Position numbers and translations under genes: made by a program
Notes under the pieces: generated by a model
What the model was told of the DNA's origin: nothing
The model's database searches: none
What the model saw: the letters and a program-made list of their open reading frames with translations, nothing else
Shown here: positions 49,691-58,720 of the stretch, piece by piece
Layout: every line of letters starts with the position of its first letter
How positions within the stretch are numbered: the first letter of the stretch is position 1
Assembly: GCF_023343835.1 (NCBI RefSeq)
Contig: NC_064444.1
Coordinates: forward strand, 10,530,719-10,594,718
Direction of reading: 5' to 3'
From: Lagopus muta
Lineage: Eukaryota; Chordata; Aves; Galliformes; Phasianidae
Length of the DNA stretch: 64,000 bases

Positions 49691-50520
49691 CAGCAAGAGA
49701 GGCAAGGAGCACCCCAAACTGTGAGTGGCTGTCCTCGCTTCCCGTCTTCTCTTCTCTGGAGTACCTGTCTTCATCTGGTACTTCTAGCATAGAAAAGTGT
49801 GCTTTCTGGCAGCCCAGTTCCCTGTACTAACAGTTAGAAAGTTTCTGAAGTTTGCAAGTCCGATAGTGATACGATCTAGCAAATAATATCTTAGCCAAGT
49901 GCTTAATGTTTTTAATTTATCAACCATGTTATCGAGTGACGCTTGTCAAATTAATTAAAAAGGTGAACTTTTTCTAGTATTTGGAAATTTCTGTTTTGTA
50001 ACGTTAGCTTGGTTCTGTGAATTCTAGCTCTTCCAAGTGCTTGGCTTGTTCTCCAAACAGCGGTGCTTTACGCTGGGCTTTCTGTAGGCTGGGAGAAAAT
50101 GCTTCTGCACTACAGAAGCATTCCGAGGTACCTTTATTCCTCTCTCTTCTACTTCCCGTCTCTTCCTCCTTTCTCAAATGAATCATCCATGATGTGTGGT
50201 CTTTCATATTTAGCAGAAGTGTAATCTCTTTAAACTTTTAGCTTTTTGATAGCAACATTAAACATTTAGTATTGTGTATAATTGCTTCCAACTGAAATGC
50301 TGCTTTATTGGTCACATTGGAAATGTTACTTTTTCTAATAGCAGCAAAAGCTGCTGCTGCCTTTTTTTTTTTTTTTTTTTTTTTCCTCCCCAACACGTTA
50401 AAAACAGCAAAGAAATAACAGGTTAGTTAAGAAATATTCATTACAAAAACTTGACTGCAGGACTAATAGGAGATGGAAGAATGGTTTTGCTCTATCAAAA
50501 TGACCCGTCAAAACGACTTT
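49691..50520. other. intronic sequence, T23 tract, possible short conserved strip
   Basis: A strip at 49900-49990 containing TTGTCAAATTAATTAAAAAGG-type text is non-repetitive and could be conserved. T23 lies at 50362-50384 just after GCTGCTGCTGCC. Nothing else was recognised. Confidence 0.4.
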
Positions 50521-50556
50521 GTTTCATATTTGATTTAATTGTCTCTCTCCTGACAG

Positions 50557-50599
50557 GCACATTCATCAATAGCTTAATGGTCAATCAGAAGTTGGCAGA
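50557..50599 (+). other. possible 43-base cassette exon or conserved strip
   Basis: A good acceptor (a pyrimidine-rich run at about 50541-50550, then TGACAG ending at 50556) precedes, and a strong donor GTGAGT (50600-50605) follows, a 43-base segment that is open in the phase set by the TSHZ exon (first codon GGC). Because 43 is not a multiple of three and the exon would leave phase 2, inclusion would shift the frame of the normal second exon. It would act as a poison or non-coding alternative exon, if used at all. It may equally be a conserved element with chance splice-like ends. Confidence 0.2.
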
Positions 50600-51039
50600 G
50601 TGAGTGCTTTCATTCTTTCCCATACACTAGCTTTGGCTTTACTTTATCAAAATGCCTCTGCCTAATGGATATGGGGGATGTAGAATGACTGAAGGGCTAC
50701 TTATTTGAGAAGAGTGAAAAAACAAGAACATTTATGCTGTTGATAAGTGCATGAAGATAAATAAGTGAGCTGTACGAGGGGTTTTATTTTAAGACAGAAG
50801 AAACTTACTTTTTTTTTTCCCCCTTCTTTTTGGCTTCAGAACTGCGAGTTATAAGGTTCATGACTGCTTTTGTGGCATACTGAGAGTGATGACAAATTGA
50901 TTGCTTGGTACTGAGAGGGAAAAAAAGGTGGTGGAGGGGGGAGAATTAAAGATGTCTGCTGATTGGTAACTCAGGAAATCCAGTCCCCAGCAACCTTGAG
51001 AATACTCGAGAATTTTTTTTCTCCAAACTGAAAGGTCCG

Positions 51040-51330
51040 CTCAGCCATAAAAAAAGAAAAGTTGTTTTGCCAGCTTCATTAGTGTTCACCTAATTAGCTG
51101 TAAACCTGATGGATTCCTGACAGCTTTAATGATTGGAGATGACAAGCTCCACGCAGTGTCATCCAGCAGAATTAGGTTTGCAGCTAGTTTGATGTAATCA
51201 AGTTGATATTACACAGTCCTGGTTGCCTTTAGTTGTGCATTAACTCAATTTTCTGCTGCAGGTGACAAATGGGCTTTGGTACCTGGATAATCATGTCATA
51301 GGAATTAGGGCCCTTTTAATGGTCTGGAGT
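51040..51330. promoter_or_regulatory. candidate intronic conserved element
   Basis: Non-repetitive block with CTAATTAG at 51090-51097 (palindromic homeodomain site), TGACAG at 51118-51123 (TALE), and then TTTAATGATTGGAGATGACA combining homeodomain, PBX-like and TALE cores. Further on come GATGTAATCAAG and GCATTAACTCAATT. The density of exact developmental motifs and absence of repeats are typical of conserved enhancers. Conservation was not tested. Confidence 0.4.
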
Positions 51331-51479
51331 AGAATAACAACAACAAAGAACTCTCAGCAGCACAGAGCTTGCAGACATAACAGACAGGTGCACAAATTCT
51401 TTATGTCTAGCCCAAGTGTTAACACCACACTGTAGAAGACTAAAGCTGTCTCTGAGAATCAAGAATCTGTAAAAATGAT

Positions 51480-51740
51480 AATTTCAGTTTGTTTGCTCTG
51501 AGGCTCAGGTGAATATTGTAGATAAATTTGGGGGAGAAGTCAGGTGTCGCAGTGCTCTTTCACACCTGGTAAAGTGAGGGAGTGATCAGAATTGCTGCTC
51601 CGATGGCTGCTGTCATTTAAGGCAGAAGGAAGAAAATATTTATTAGTTAGAGACGATTGGCTAGCAAAGCTGAGGTACTGCATTAATAGAGGCTAGTCTT
51701 GTTCGTGCAAATAGTAATTATGTGCCCTTAAATTATAGCT
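51480..51740. promoter_or_regulatory. candidate intronic element with CAGGTGT/ACACCTG inverted repeat
   Basis: CAGGTGT at 51541-51547 and ACACCTG at 51562-51568 form a 7-base perfect inverted repeat with a 14-base spacer. Paired CAGGTG/CACCTG boxes are the known target layout of ZEB and SNAI repressors, and the arms also resemble T-box half-sites. The following text to 51740 is non-repetitive and homeodomain-rich. Function is inferred. Confidence 0.35.
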
Positions 51741-51974
51741 TTCACTCATAGCTTTTTTAGAAACCTATCTATTTAAAAGATCAAGAAAATGTACTTCCTA
51801 TTGACAGAAATGACTTAATACATATTCTGTATACATATTTAGCTCTTTTAAAGGGGGACTGGAAACTGAGGATTTGTTGGAAACGGACTTTTATTTTTTT
51901 TTGAATGAAACAATTATAGCATTTTAGGCCCAGACAATGACACTGAGTTTCAACCCTCTGGAAAAACAAACAAA

Positions 51975-52030
51975 CTTTTTTTTTTTTTTTGCTTCTTTCT
52001 TTCTTTTTCTTTTTTTGTTTTCTTTTTTAA
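51975..52030. repeat. T-rich low complexity
   Basis: A pyrimidine-rich run (T14-15 then CT/T mixture) with no features beyond composition. The flanking sequence from 52040 to 52500 is mixed and holds no recognised gene. Confidence 0.8.
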
Positions 52031-52526
52031 CACAGCATGGTTTAAACCTTAGAGATATGTGCGCACTTCTTAGGCTGCTGCCAACTTCAGTGCTTACGTC
52101 CACAGGGAGCAGGCGGTCGGGGTGAACAGTGGAATCCATGGCAGCGCTTTCTGAGAGCTGCAGAGCGCTGCCACTTCTCGCAGACTTCAGGGCTCCTCGC
52201 AGTTTATCAGCGCCTCCAAAGCGAGGCCAGGAGAGCGCTGCAGGAGTACAGTTGTGAGCTGGCACGAAGGTTGTGCAGCCACATTTCCAGGCAGCTCCGA
52301 GTTCAGGAAGTTGAATGCTTTCTCTAATTTATGGGAATTGCTTGCCACTACATACATACCCCAAAAGTAAATGTAGCGATAAAGTAGACTACCTATAAAG
52401 GTACTTGCAGCGTCAGCCCTTGGTGCGTTATTTGCCTCCAAACCTGCCACATATTTCTCTGTTGGACAGAGATTCTTCCTAGCAGCAAGCTGACAAAATG
52501 ATTAGTTATGGCTGTCCTCTTCTTCT

Positions 52527-52528
<2 letters not shown>

Positions 52529-52558
<30 letters not shown>

Positions 52559-52606
52559 CAGCAAAGTGTGAGGAACAATGCAAAAAAAAAAAAAAAAAAA
52601 AAAAAA
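52529..52606. repeat. T30 / A25 inverted homopolymer pair (hairpin-forming)
   Basis: T30 at 52529-52558 and A25 at 52582-52606 are separated by only 23 bases, so transcript or single-stranded DNA could form a stem of up to 25 A:U or A:T pairs. The A tract runs into (GA)n to about 52618. No transposon body lies between or beside them. Tract lengths may be uncertain. Confidence 0.95.
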
Positions 52607-52669
52607 GAGAGAGAGAAAGGGGCATAAATATAAAAAGGCCTGATAGATTCCACTGAATATCTGTCTGGA

Positions 52670-52815
52670 AAACAGAATTTTCCAGAATCAGCTGCCATTT
52701 CTCCCATTAGCTTGACAGCTGTCAATTAGGGCTTCAGTGCTCTCCTGGGCCACAGTTTATTGCGTGCGGTTGATGTTGTCATTTTGTTCTCAGTTTTGCC
52801 TTAAGCACTATCATG
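52670..52815. promoter_or_regulatory. candidate conserved element with 14-base TALE palindrome
   Basis: TTGACAGCTGTCAA at 52712-52725 is a perfect 14-base palindrome. Each half contains TGACAG, the MEIS/PREP/TGIF site, and the centre CAGCTG is an E-box. It is bracketed by CATTAG at 52705-52710 and AATTAG at 52724-52729, both homeodomain cores. The element continues with GCGGTTGATGTTGTCATTTTG. TGACAGCTGTCA is the known paired-TALE motif. Enhancer function in the TSHZ intron is inferred. Confidence 0.45.
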
Positions 52816-53560
52816 AGCAGGAGTGAAATAGTCAATAACTGATGTATCAGCAGTTATTTCTTAAATTGGCTTACAAGTCTGCATTTTTCCTCTTTTTACT
52901 AAAGATTGTTTTGTAAAGTGATTAGAATGAATTGTGACTGCTGCAGGGTTATGGGAAATGCAGTGAAGCTAGGGTGAGTTAGCAGGATTAGAGTGGTTCC
53001 TTTTTTGTCAGTGCTGCTTCCAGGATTAGTGGGAACCATAGAGAAAAGAGCACCTTTGGGCTGAAGTGTGTCAACATTTTGGAGTGTGCTGTGTGCACAC
53101 TTATGTGCAAACTCATGGTGCTGGATGGGGAAGGAGAAGGAAGGTTTTGCCGGAACGTGAAGTAACCTTACGTGTTATCTTTCAGAGCAAGCCTTGTAGC
53201 TACTGGCTTTACGATATGGTAATCCATATTTTAATCCAGTGTCAGGACTGCTTCCTGGCGAATCCAGATATCGATTGTCAAATTTTAATAAAGCCCTATT
53301 TACAAGGTACAGCTAGGAGATGAAGCATTAAGATGCCTGAAGCGTTGCGTTGTCAAGTGTGTGTGTGTATGGCTATGATACAATACCGAAAATAACAGTT
53401 CCAGAGTGATCGTGGGTTATCTTATCTGTGCAATACTTCAGCATCGTTTACCAAACAATCCACCTCAGGTGTCTGAATGTGATTTTTTTTTTTTCCTGTG
53501 TGTGGGTTTGTTGTTTTTTGTTTTTTGTTTTTTTTTTTTAATTTGGTTACGCCCAAATTG
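52816..53560. other. intronic sequence, little recognised
   Basis: The stretch 53180-53310 is non-repetitive with TTTAATCC-type cores and could be conserved. T-rich low complexity (TTTTTTGTTTT) occupies about 53480-53540. No exon was recognised. Confidence 0.4.
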
Positions 53561-53564
53561 TGGT

Positions 53565-53900
53565 TTATCAGCTTCGAGTTAAAAATGAAAGGTGAATACA
53601 ATATATTGTATTTGGTAACAATGATATGGACTGGTACATCCAGACAGATAATATGCAGTTGTAATTAGACTGAATAGACAGGCATTCATTTTTAAATTCT
53701 TTGACACATGCATAAAATAGTCATATAATAAGATAAGATGACAATTTTATGTTAGGTTGATAAAGTGTCCCGATACATGCATTTAAATGTCTGTAAGCCT
53801 TTTTTTATCCAGACAGATTAATTCTAGTTTCCAGCATTTGCAGTTAGACATTAAATTAATTTTAAAAATCCCACTAAACAATGGCTGTGTTGCATTTGTT
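53565..53900. promoter_or_regulatory. candidate conserved element with 18-base SOX-type palindrome
   Basis: AATACAATATATTGTATT at 53595-53612 is a perfect 18-base palindrome containing inverted ACAAT/ATTGT SOX cores, with another ACAATG close by at about 53618. CAGACAGATAAT and CCAGACAGATTAAT strings recur at 53641-53651 and 53811-53822. The whole block is AT-rich but non-repetitive, with many homeodomain cores. SOX dimer binding is a plausible but untested reading. Confidence 0.4.
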
Positions 53901-54630
53901 ATTGTCATTACCTAAAGCAGGAGGACTGAGAAAAAAATCCAATTGATTTCTCTTGATTTCGGTATTTTAAAAAATGCGTAAAAATTGGCTCAAAGGATTT
54001 AAAGCATAGTTCATGAGAGACTGTGTAGTGGTTTTCTTAAGTATAATGATGCAGGATAGAACATTGTTAAGGGCTTGAAATTGTTTGTTACCGTTTCCAT
54101 AAAAAGAACTGTAAGATTTGAGTAAGTAGAGCTTAATTTGAGGCTGTGAGATTTAATTCTCCTGAATTTCCCTGATCTTGCTGCTGAGAGGTATTCTGGT
54201 TATCTCAATAGAGAGACAGCCTGCAGAACTGAAACAGTTCTCAGTGCAAGAATCAACTTTAAGATATTTTTTAGGAAATGTTCAAAGGCTTTTTCCCCAG
54301 GGGCACAGGGAGAGTGGGGAAGGAGTTGCTGGAAGAGCATAAAATATCTGCAAGCCCTTCACCAGTTCCATTACCTGCCTTGGGCGGACAGTAAAGGTGC
54401 AACTCCTCAAGAATAATCTAAGTTCATATTTTAGACTTAATTATAAATTATTAATTAATTCTGTCAGGACACATGTTATTAATTATGACTCTCTCTTCTT
54501 CATTCAGAACAGCTGTTGGGAATCGCTAAGCTCACTGTATTTGTTGGTGTGGGAGTTCACCAAACGAAGAACTCTTCCTTCCCAGCTTGCCTCACCACTC
54601 ACCTCCCATTCTTTTCATGCGAGGGATTAT
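53901..54630. other. intronic sequence, nothing decisive
   Basis: Mixed AT-rich text with TTAATTAATT-type cores at 54448-54460. No exon, repeat family or RNA gene was recognised. Confidence 0.4.
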
Positions 54631-54639
54631 TTGTAAGCA

Positions 54640-54760
54640 GCGAAGCCAAACTTGACATTGGTTGGAATAAATACAAGTTCCGAAGTGATTCAGTGCACTT
54701 GCAATTAGTTAACGTTTTTATGGGAGTGCCTGTCCATAAATAATTCTCCTTTTCGCGAGG
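54640..54760. promoter_or_regulatory. candidate element with paired CDX/HOX13-like sites
   Basis: TTTATGG at 54717-54723 and CCATAAA at 54734-54740 form a perfect 7-base inverted repeat with a 10-base spacer, just after CAATTAGTTAACG. TTTATGG/CCATAAA is the core recognised by CDX and posterior HOX proteins. The one-helical-turn spacing (17 bases start to start) is noted but not interpreted. Confidence 0.35.
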
Positions 54761-54889
54761 CTCTGTGGTGGTACAGAGGTCAGAAGGGCGCTGAGCAAGC
54801 CCTGGTGAGCGGGGAGCGGGGCAGCTCTCGTGCCCTTCCCAGGCTCCTGCCAAACTGGACACATTAGTGCAGGGGAGAGGGCTGGTTTA

Positions 54890-55160
54890 TTATTCGTTTG
54901 GAATGATTCAAATTCATTTACTTTTGATATTTCCATCATTAAATTGAGCCCTCTGTTTCAGTTTCTTATGTGTTCTTTGCAGAATGCATGTTGCATAAAA
55001 TAGGCAATTTTTAATGAACAATTTAATGTAAATGGGTTCTGAATTTAAATTAATATTAATGAAGCTTTGAGTGAATTTATTTTGCATACGTAAAGGCTTG
55101 TAACTCTTTCACCCATACACTCCTGTCTTTATGTACTAACACACCGGTTAGGTGAATTGG
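54890..55160. promoter_or_regulatory. candidate AT-rich conserved element
   Basis: Non-repetitive AT-rich block with AATTTAATGTAAATGGG, TTTAAATTAATATTAATG and TATTTTGCATACG. The texture is that of a conserved developmental element. No single decisive motif is present, so the call is weak. Confidence 0.28.
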
Positions 55161-55449
55161 CTAGTTTCCATATTTCATGATTGAAAAACTTGAATGGATT
55201 TTACATGGGTATTTGTGCTAGTGTGGCTCTGTGCAGGTTAGCATCTCTATTAGGTACAGTACTGCCTTTATGTTCAGGTTTCTGGAGTTTACATTTGAAA
55301 CGCGTTACCCTACCTGTTTTATACCATTTTTTCTACTTCTGCTTTGCCTTTATGCTCAGAGGAAAAAAATATATATATTCCAACAATAGTCACTACAGTC
55401 AAGATGTTTTCTTTCTTTGCCTTACCTCTAATGCATTATGTATTTAGGA

Positions 55450-55850
55450 ATGATGGGATGTTCTATAATTAATTCTGTTAGATGTAATTGCTATAATCAC
55501 TTTGATGCTACACATAATAAAAGTAATATGGTAAGCATAGGAAAAAATGTAAACACCTTATTGTAACACTTTATTTAAAATTCTTTTAAAAATCTCATTT
55601 GGAACGGAACCTCCGCTTTGTCAGTGGTAATATTTACTTTAAAGCACATTACGTAGTAAACGCATGAATTTTAGATAATGAAAAGATTCTGACTGGCAGG
55701 TTGTCTTATCTGAGCGCGCACGTATTTCTGAGTGTACTCCATTAAGGTTGTAGTTCATTAAGAAGCCACTCTTCAGCGTTGCTACAAGTGACATGCAAAT
55801 ATCACCGTCTATCTCATGAAATAAGAGATGAACTTGTACACTGTATTAAA
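55450..55850. promoter_or_regulatory. candidate conserved element with POU octamer
   Basis: The block includes a perfect octamer ATGCAAAT at 55793-55800 directly after GTGACA, and CATTAAGG/CATTAAGA cores at about 55740-55763. It is non-repetitive. Enhancer status is inferred. Confidence 0.3.
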
Positions 55851-56018
55851 ATCCAGTATGTAGTAAATAACACAGAAGTGGAGTTGTATAACTGGAGGCT
55901 GCTTTGTGGTGCAAAATTATGGGAAAAATAAAAAGTATGAAGGGTAGCATGTAACTAGAGAGGGAGTTTCTCAGGCATGGTCCCAAGTGGGAAAAAGACT
56001 GTAAAAGAAAAGGATGTT

Positions 56019-56044
56019 CCCCCCCCCCCCCCCATTTTTTTTTT
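56019..56044. repeat. C15-A-T10 homopolymer junction
   Basis: C15 at 56019-56033 is followed by one A and T10. This is a simple low-complexity site, likely length-variable. The flanks to 56540 are ordinary AT-rich intron with nothing recognised. Confidence 0.95.
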
Positions 56045-56539
56045 CTAGCAAGTAGCTATGAGTTATTGTTTGCAAACACAGTTTTTGATAGGGAGGAAAT
56101 GAAAAAAATGTGTGCAATGGGTTAAGCTGTGTGGTTGATATCCCCAGTTCTGAAACAAAAAATGCTAATATGGCCATAGTTCTTAGTTAGTTGCACACCA
56201 TACTTAATGCTGCAAAGGTCACTTGGTTTTATGAGCCAGCTTCATCTATGAATTTGTATGTTTCCCCCCAAATTTATATGTTACTCTCCTGTATTTTCTA
56301 AGCAATTGAGTGTGCAAATCATGGTAAAACTGGAAAGAAAATTAGAAATATCCATTTAGTGTGGACAAAGGAAAGATTTATTATTATTTTTTTGCTAGTG
56401 TAATTTTCGAATAATGCATAGTCCTCGCATGGAGAGCAGAAGTATTACATTTAACTTCTGTAAGCTGAACAAACAAACCCCAACCAACCTCTCGCTGGAT
56501 TGCTCTAAGGAAGAACAGAACAGGGTGCTGTTTTTGAGT

Positions 56540-56830
56540 ATCTCTGGGACTGGGCTTGCTGCCTGAAGTCCTTTTCCTGCTAGGTCAAGCCTGTTGCTGG
56601 AGGGCCAGATCTCAGCAGGGGCCTCCTGTAGGCTTGGCGAGGCCGTTCGAGACTGGCAGCCATCAGTCATCCATCTGTGACACAGAGTCTGTTTTTGATG
56701 GCAGGGATGATAAAAGGCCTGGGAACTGTATAGGCCCTTGTAATCAGGGCCAGTGCTGACATCCTTCTCAACTTTGACAGCTTCTTCCTTTTCTCTCTTC
56801 ACCGCCAAGACTGTCTCAACTGATTTTTTT
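56540..56830. other. mixed-composition intronic block
   Basis: A less AT-rich, non-repetitive block whose 137-codon minus-strand open frame (56395-56808) is unrecognised. TTTTGATGGCAG and TTTGACAGC give TALE-like cores. It could be conserved, but evidence is thin. Confidence 0.25.
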
Positions 56831-56949
56831 TTTTTCTCTCTCTTGTTTCATGTACTTGATCAGTCTCAGATGCTGGGAATTATTTTTTTCTGCAGGGAGG
56901 GGGAGTGTTTCTTTTGGTTTGTGGGTTGGGCAGGTGTGAGAGGAAGTCT

Positions 56950-56950
<1 letters not shown>

Positions 56951-56980
<30 letters not shown>
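56951..56980. repeat. T30 homopolymer
   Basis: An uninterrupted T30 tract preceded by TCTG and followed by GTACTGTAGG, with no retroposon body or target-site duplication visible. It marks the left edge of a conserved-looking block. Confidence 0.95.
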
Positions 56981-56981
<1 letters not shown>

Positions 56982-56989
56982 TACTGTAG

Positions 56990-57220
56990 GCCTGTTGCTA
57001 ATTAATGTTCCTCCATAAGATTCTGTCGGAGTTGAGTAATGTTTTTGATCTTTATGCCTGATAACTGCATACTTAATGAGATTTCAAAGCTGTGAGTGCA
57101 GCTCCCTACAATTATTGACAGATGCCTTTTCTTTGCCATTGGGTTCAGCTTCATAAATCCTCCTGCAGTAATGAGGTTCAGAAGTGCCACCCTGCCAGTG
57201 AGCTAATGAAAGAGGGGGGG
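56990..57220. promoter_or_regulatory. candidate conserved element
   Basis: Non-repetitive block with GCTAATTAATG, GAGTAATG, ACTTAATGAG, AATTATTGACAG (homeodomain plus TALE, 57111-57122) and GCAGTAATGAGG. Several exact homeodomain cores at short intervals and the lack of low complexity suggest a conserved enhancer. Untested. Confidence 0.38.
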
Positions 57221-57357
57221 AGGGAGGGAACAGCTCATGCCTGCCTGACACATTTTTTTCCTTTAAAATTTACTATGCAGATGTCAAGCTGTGGGACGAT
57301 TACTTCAAACATGCTAATTTTTATCTTGCTTTTGTGTCAAGCCTGCATGCCATTCCT

Positions 57358-57376
57358 CCCCCCCCACCCCCCCCCC
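57358..57376. repeat. C8-A-C10 tract
   Basis: Two C tracts separated by one A, followed by AATAATAAATAAAAAT. Simple low complexity; the complementary strand is a G-rich tract. Confidence 0.95.
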
Positions 57377-57579
57377 AATAATAAATAAAAATAGAAACCT
57401 CAACCTATTTAAATTTTATCATGGATCATAACTATTGAAGACTTTGATATATGTGTGTTCTTTTCCAGTTTCCAGTCAGTGGAACAGTTTTTGTTGAAAT
57501 CCGAAGGGCAGAGAGAGGATATATATATGTATGAAAGCTAGCATTAAGAAAAAGGCAAAAACAAAAGCCCAGAGCCCCA

Positions 57580-57790
57580 GCTCCGCCGGCCGCCCATCAG
57601 CCTGCCCTCACCGTGCACTTGAAACATCGTAGATTTCATTTTAGAGTTCTGAAACTAAATCCTGGCGGAGAATAGCCGCACCGTGCCAAACAGTCGATTT
57701 CCTTTTCAGCAGGGCCATCCATCACGGACCCACCCTTCCCTCCTGACAGAATGACACGTGTCATTTATCACACGGCCCCGCCAGCAGTGC
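57580..57790. promoter_or_regulatory. candidate conserved element with 14-base E-box palindrome
   Basis: ATGACACGTGTCAT at 57751-57764 is a perfect 14-base palindrome with a CACGTG E-box at its centre and TGACA half-sites outside. It follows CTGACAG at 57743-57749 and precedes TTTATCAC. The 150 bases upstream are non-repetitive and mixed. bHLH factors of the USF/MAX/HEY groups or paired TALE proteins are possible binders; which one is not decidable. Confidence 0.42.
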
Positions 57791-58040
57791 GGGGGCAGCG
57801 CCGCGGGGATGGCTGCACGCCCGGGGCTGCGTGGCTGCGGGGCTGCGCGGGGCCTGCGGTGACCGGGCCGCTTGTGCTCACGTTGGGTGCATTCCCCGGT
57901 GTTGGTTGGTTGCCTCATGCTGCTCCCTTTCTTCTCCCCCTACTCCTCCCCCCCTTCAGGATCTTGCCCTCCTGTCTTTCCTTCTCTCTTTTTTTTTTTC
58001 TTTTTTTTTTTTTTCTTTTTTTTTTTTTTTTTAAGTTTGG
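57791..58040. repeat. GC patch followed by long T-rich tract (T11, T14, T17)
   Basis: A short CpG-containing patch at 57775-57880 precedes pyrimidine-rich DNA. T11 at 57989-57999, T14 at 58001-58014 and T17 at 58016-58032 are separated by single C bases. Low complexity, no gene. Confidence 0.85.
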
Positions 58041-58480
58041 CAGTTGGGAAAAACTGGCTGACACGTATCATTCAAGCAGCACCAGCTTGCTGGGGGTTGT
58101 GTAAATGAATCTGGGAGCTCTTGGTTTCACATGATTCAAACGTGCATTATTGAAGATGGATGTTCCTTAAAAAAAGATTGATGATGGATATCAGGCTTAT
58201 AGTGCCATTTATCATTTTGAATATTATTTAGACTTGCCGTGTAAAGCTGTAACTTGAGAGTCGGATGAGCTGGGACAGAATGGAGGCCTCAACGTGCATG
58301 CTTTGATTGATGGCTTTGCTTTCTCATTGTTTGTTACCAGATACTAGCCAGTCATTATAGGAGTGCCTTACAATTGTTTTAGTGGCTGGATTTCTGGGTA
58401 TGCATGTGTGTGCGTTTGTATAACAGGGAGACGGGCAGGCAGAGACAGAGTTAAGTTTTCAGTGAGAGCATTTCAATAAT
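58041..58480. promoter_or_regulatory. candidate conserved element with PBX-HOX site
   Basis: TGATTGATGG at 58304-58313 is an exact PBX-HOX composite (anterior/central HOX type), preceded by CAACGTGCATGC. The block 58150-58330 is non-repetitive and holds TTGATGATGG, TTTATCATTTTG and ATTATTTAG. It is the second TGATTGAT site of the intron, 9 kb from the first. Enhancer function is inferred. Confidence 0.38.
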
Positions 58481-58484
58481 TGTA

Positions 58485-58720
58485 AAGAATGTAGACAAAG
58501 CTATGGCCCATGCAAAGATACTGGCAGTCTTTGCATGAATACAGCTACATGCCGTACATAACACTAAAACATAAGCTGGAGTGCGGCTGTTCCAGCCCAG
58601 CATTGTCAGACATCGGCAGTTCCAATATAAAAATATGCTGTAAAATGTGCTTGTGAGCAGATTAAAACAACCCAGCTTCCTTTCGCTAATAGGCTATGCT
58701 TTGGTCCCACAATAGCCAAG
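58485..58720. promoter_or_regulatory. candidate element with perfect 10-base inverted repeat CATGCAAAGA
   Basis: CATGCAAAGA at 58509-58518 and TCTTTGCATG at 58528-58537 form a perfect 10-base inverted repeat around a 9-base spacer. Each arm contains ATGCAAA, a near match to the POU octamer. It can be read as a pair of opposed POU-type sites or as a small hairpin in the intron transcript. The surrounding text is non-repetitive. Confidence 0.4.

Noticed and set aside
10987-55800. Eight perfect POU octamers across the window
   Set aside because: Two to four are expected by chance in AT-rich DNA of this length; only the close pair at 41.9-42.1 kb was kept as a weak observation.
46871-58032. Long A or T tracts as poly(A) tails of processed pseudogenes or SINEs
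   Set aside because: No gene-like or SINE-like body precedes any tract and no target-site duplications are visible.
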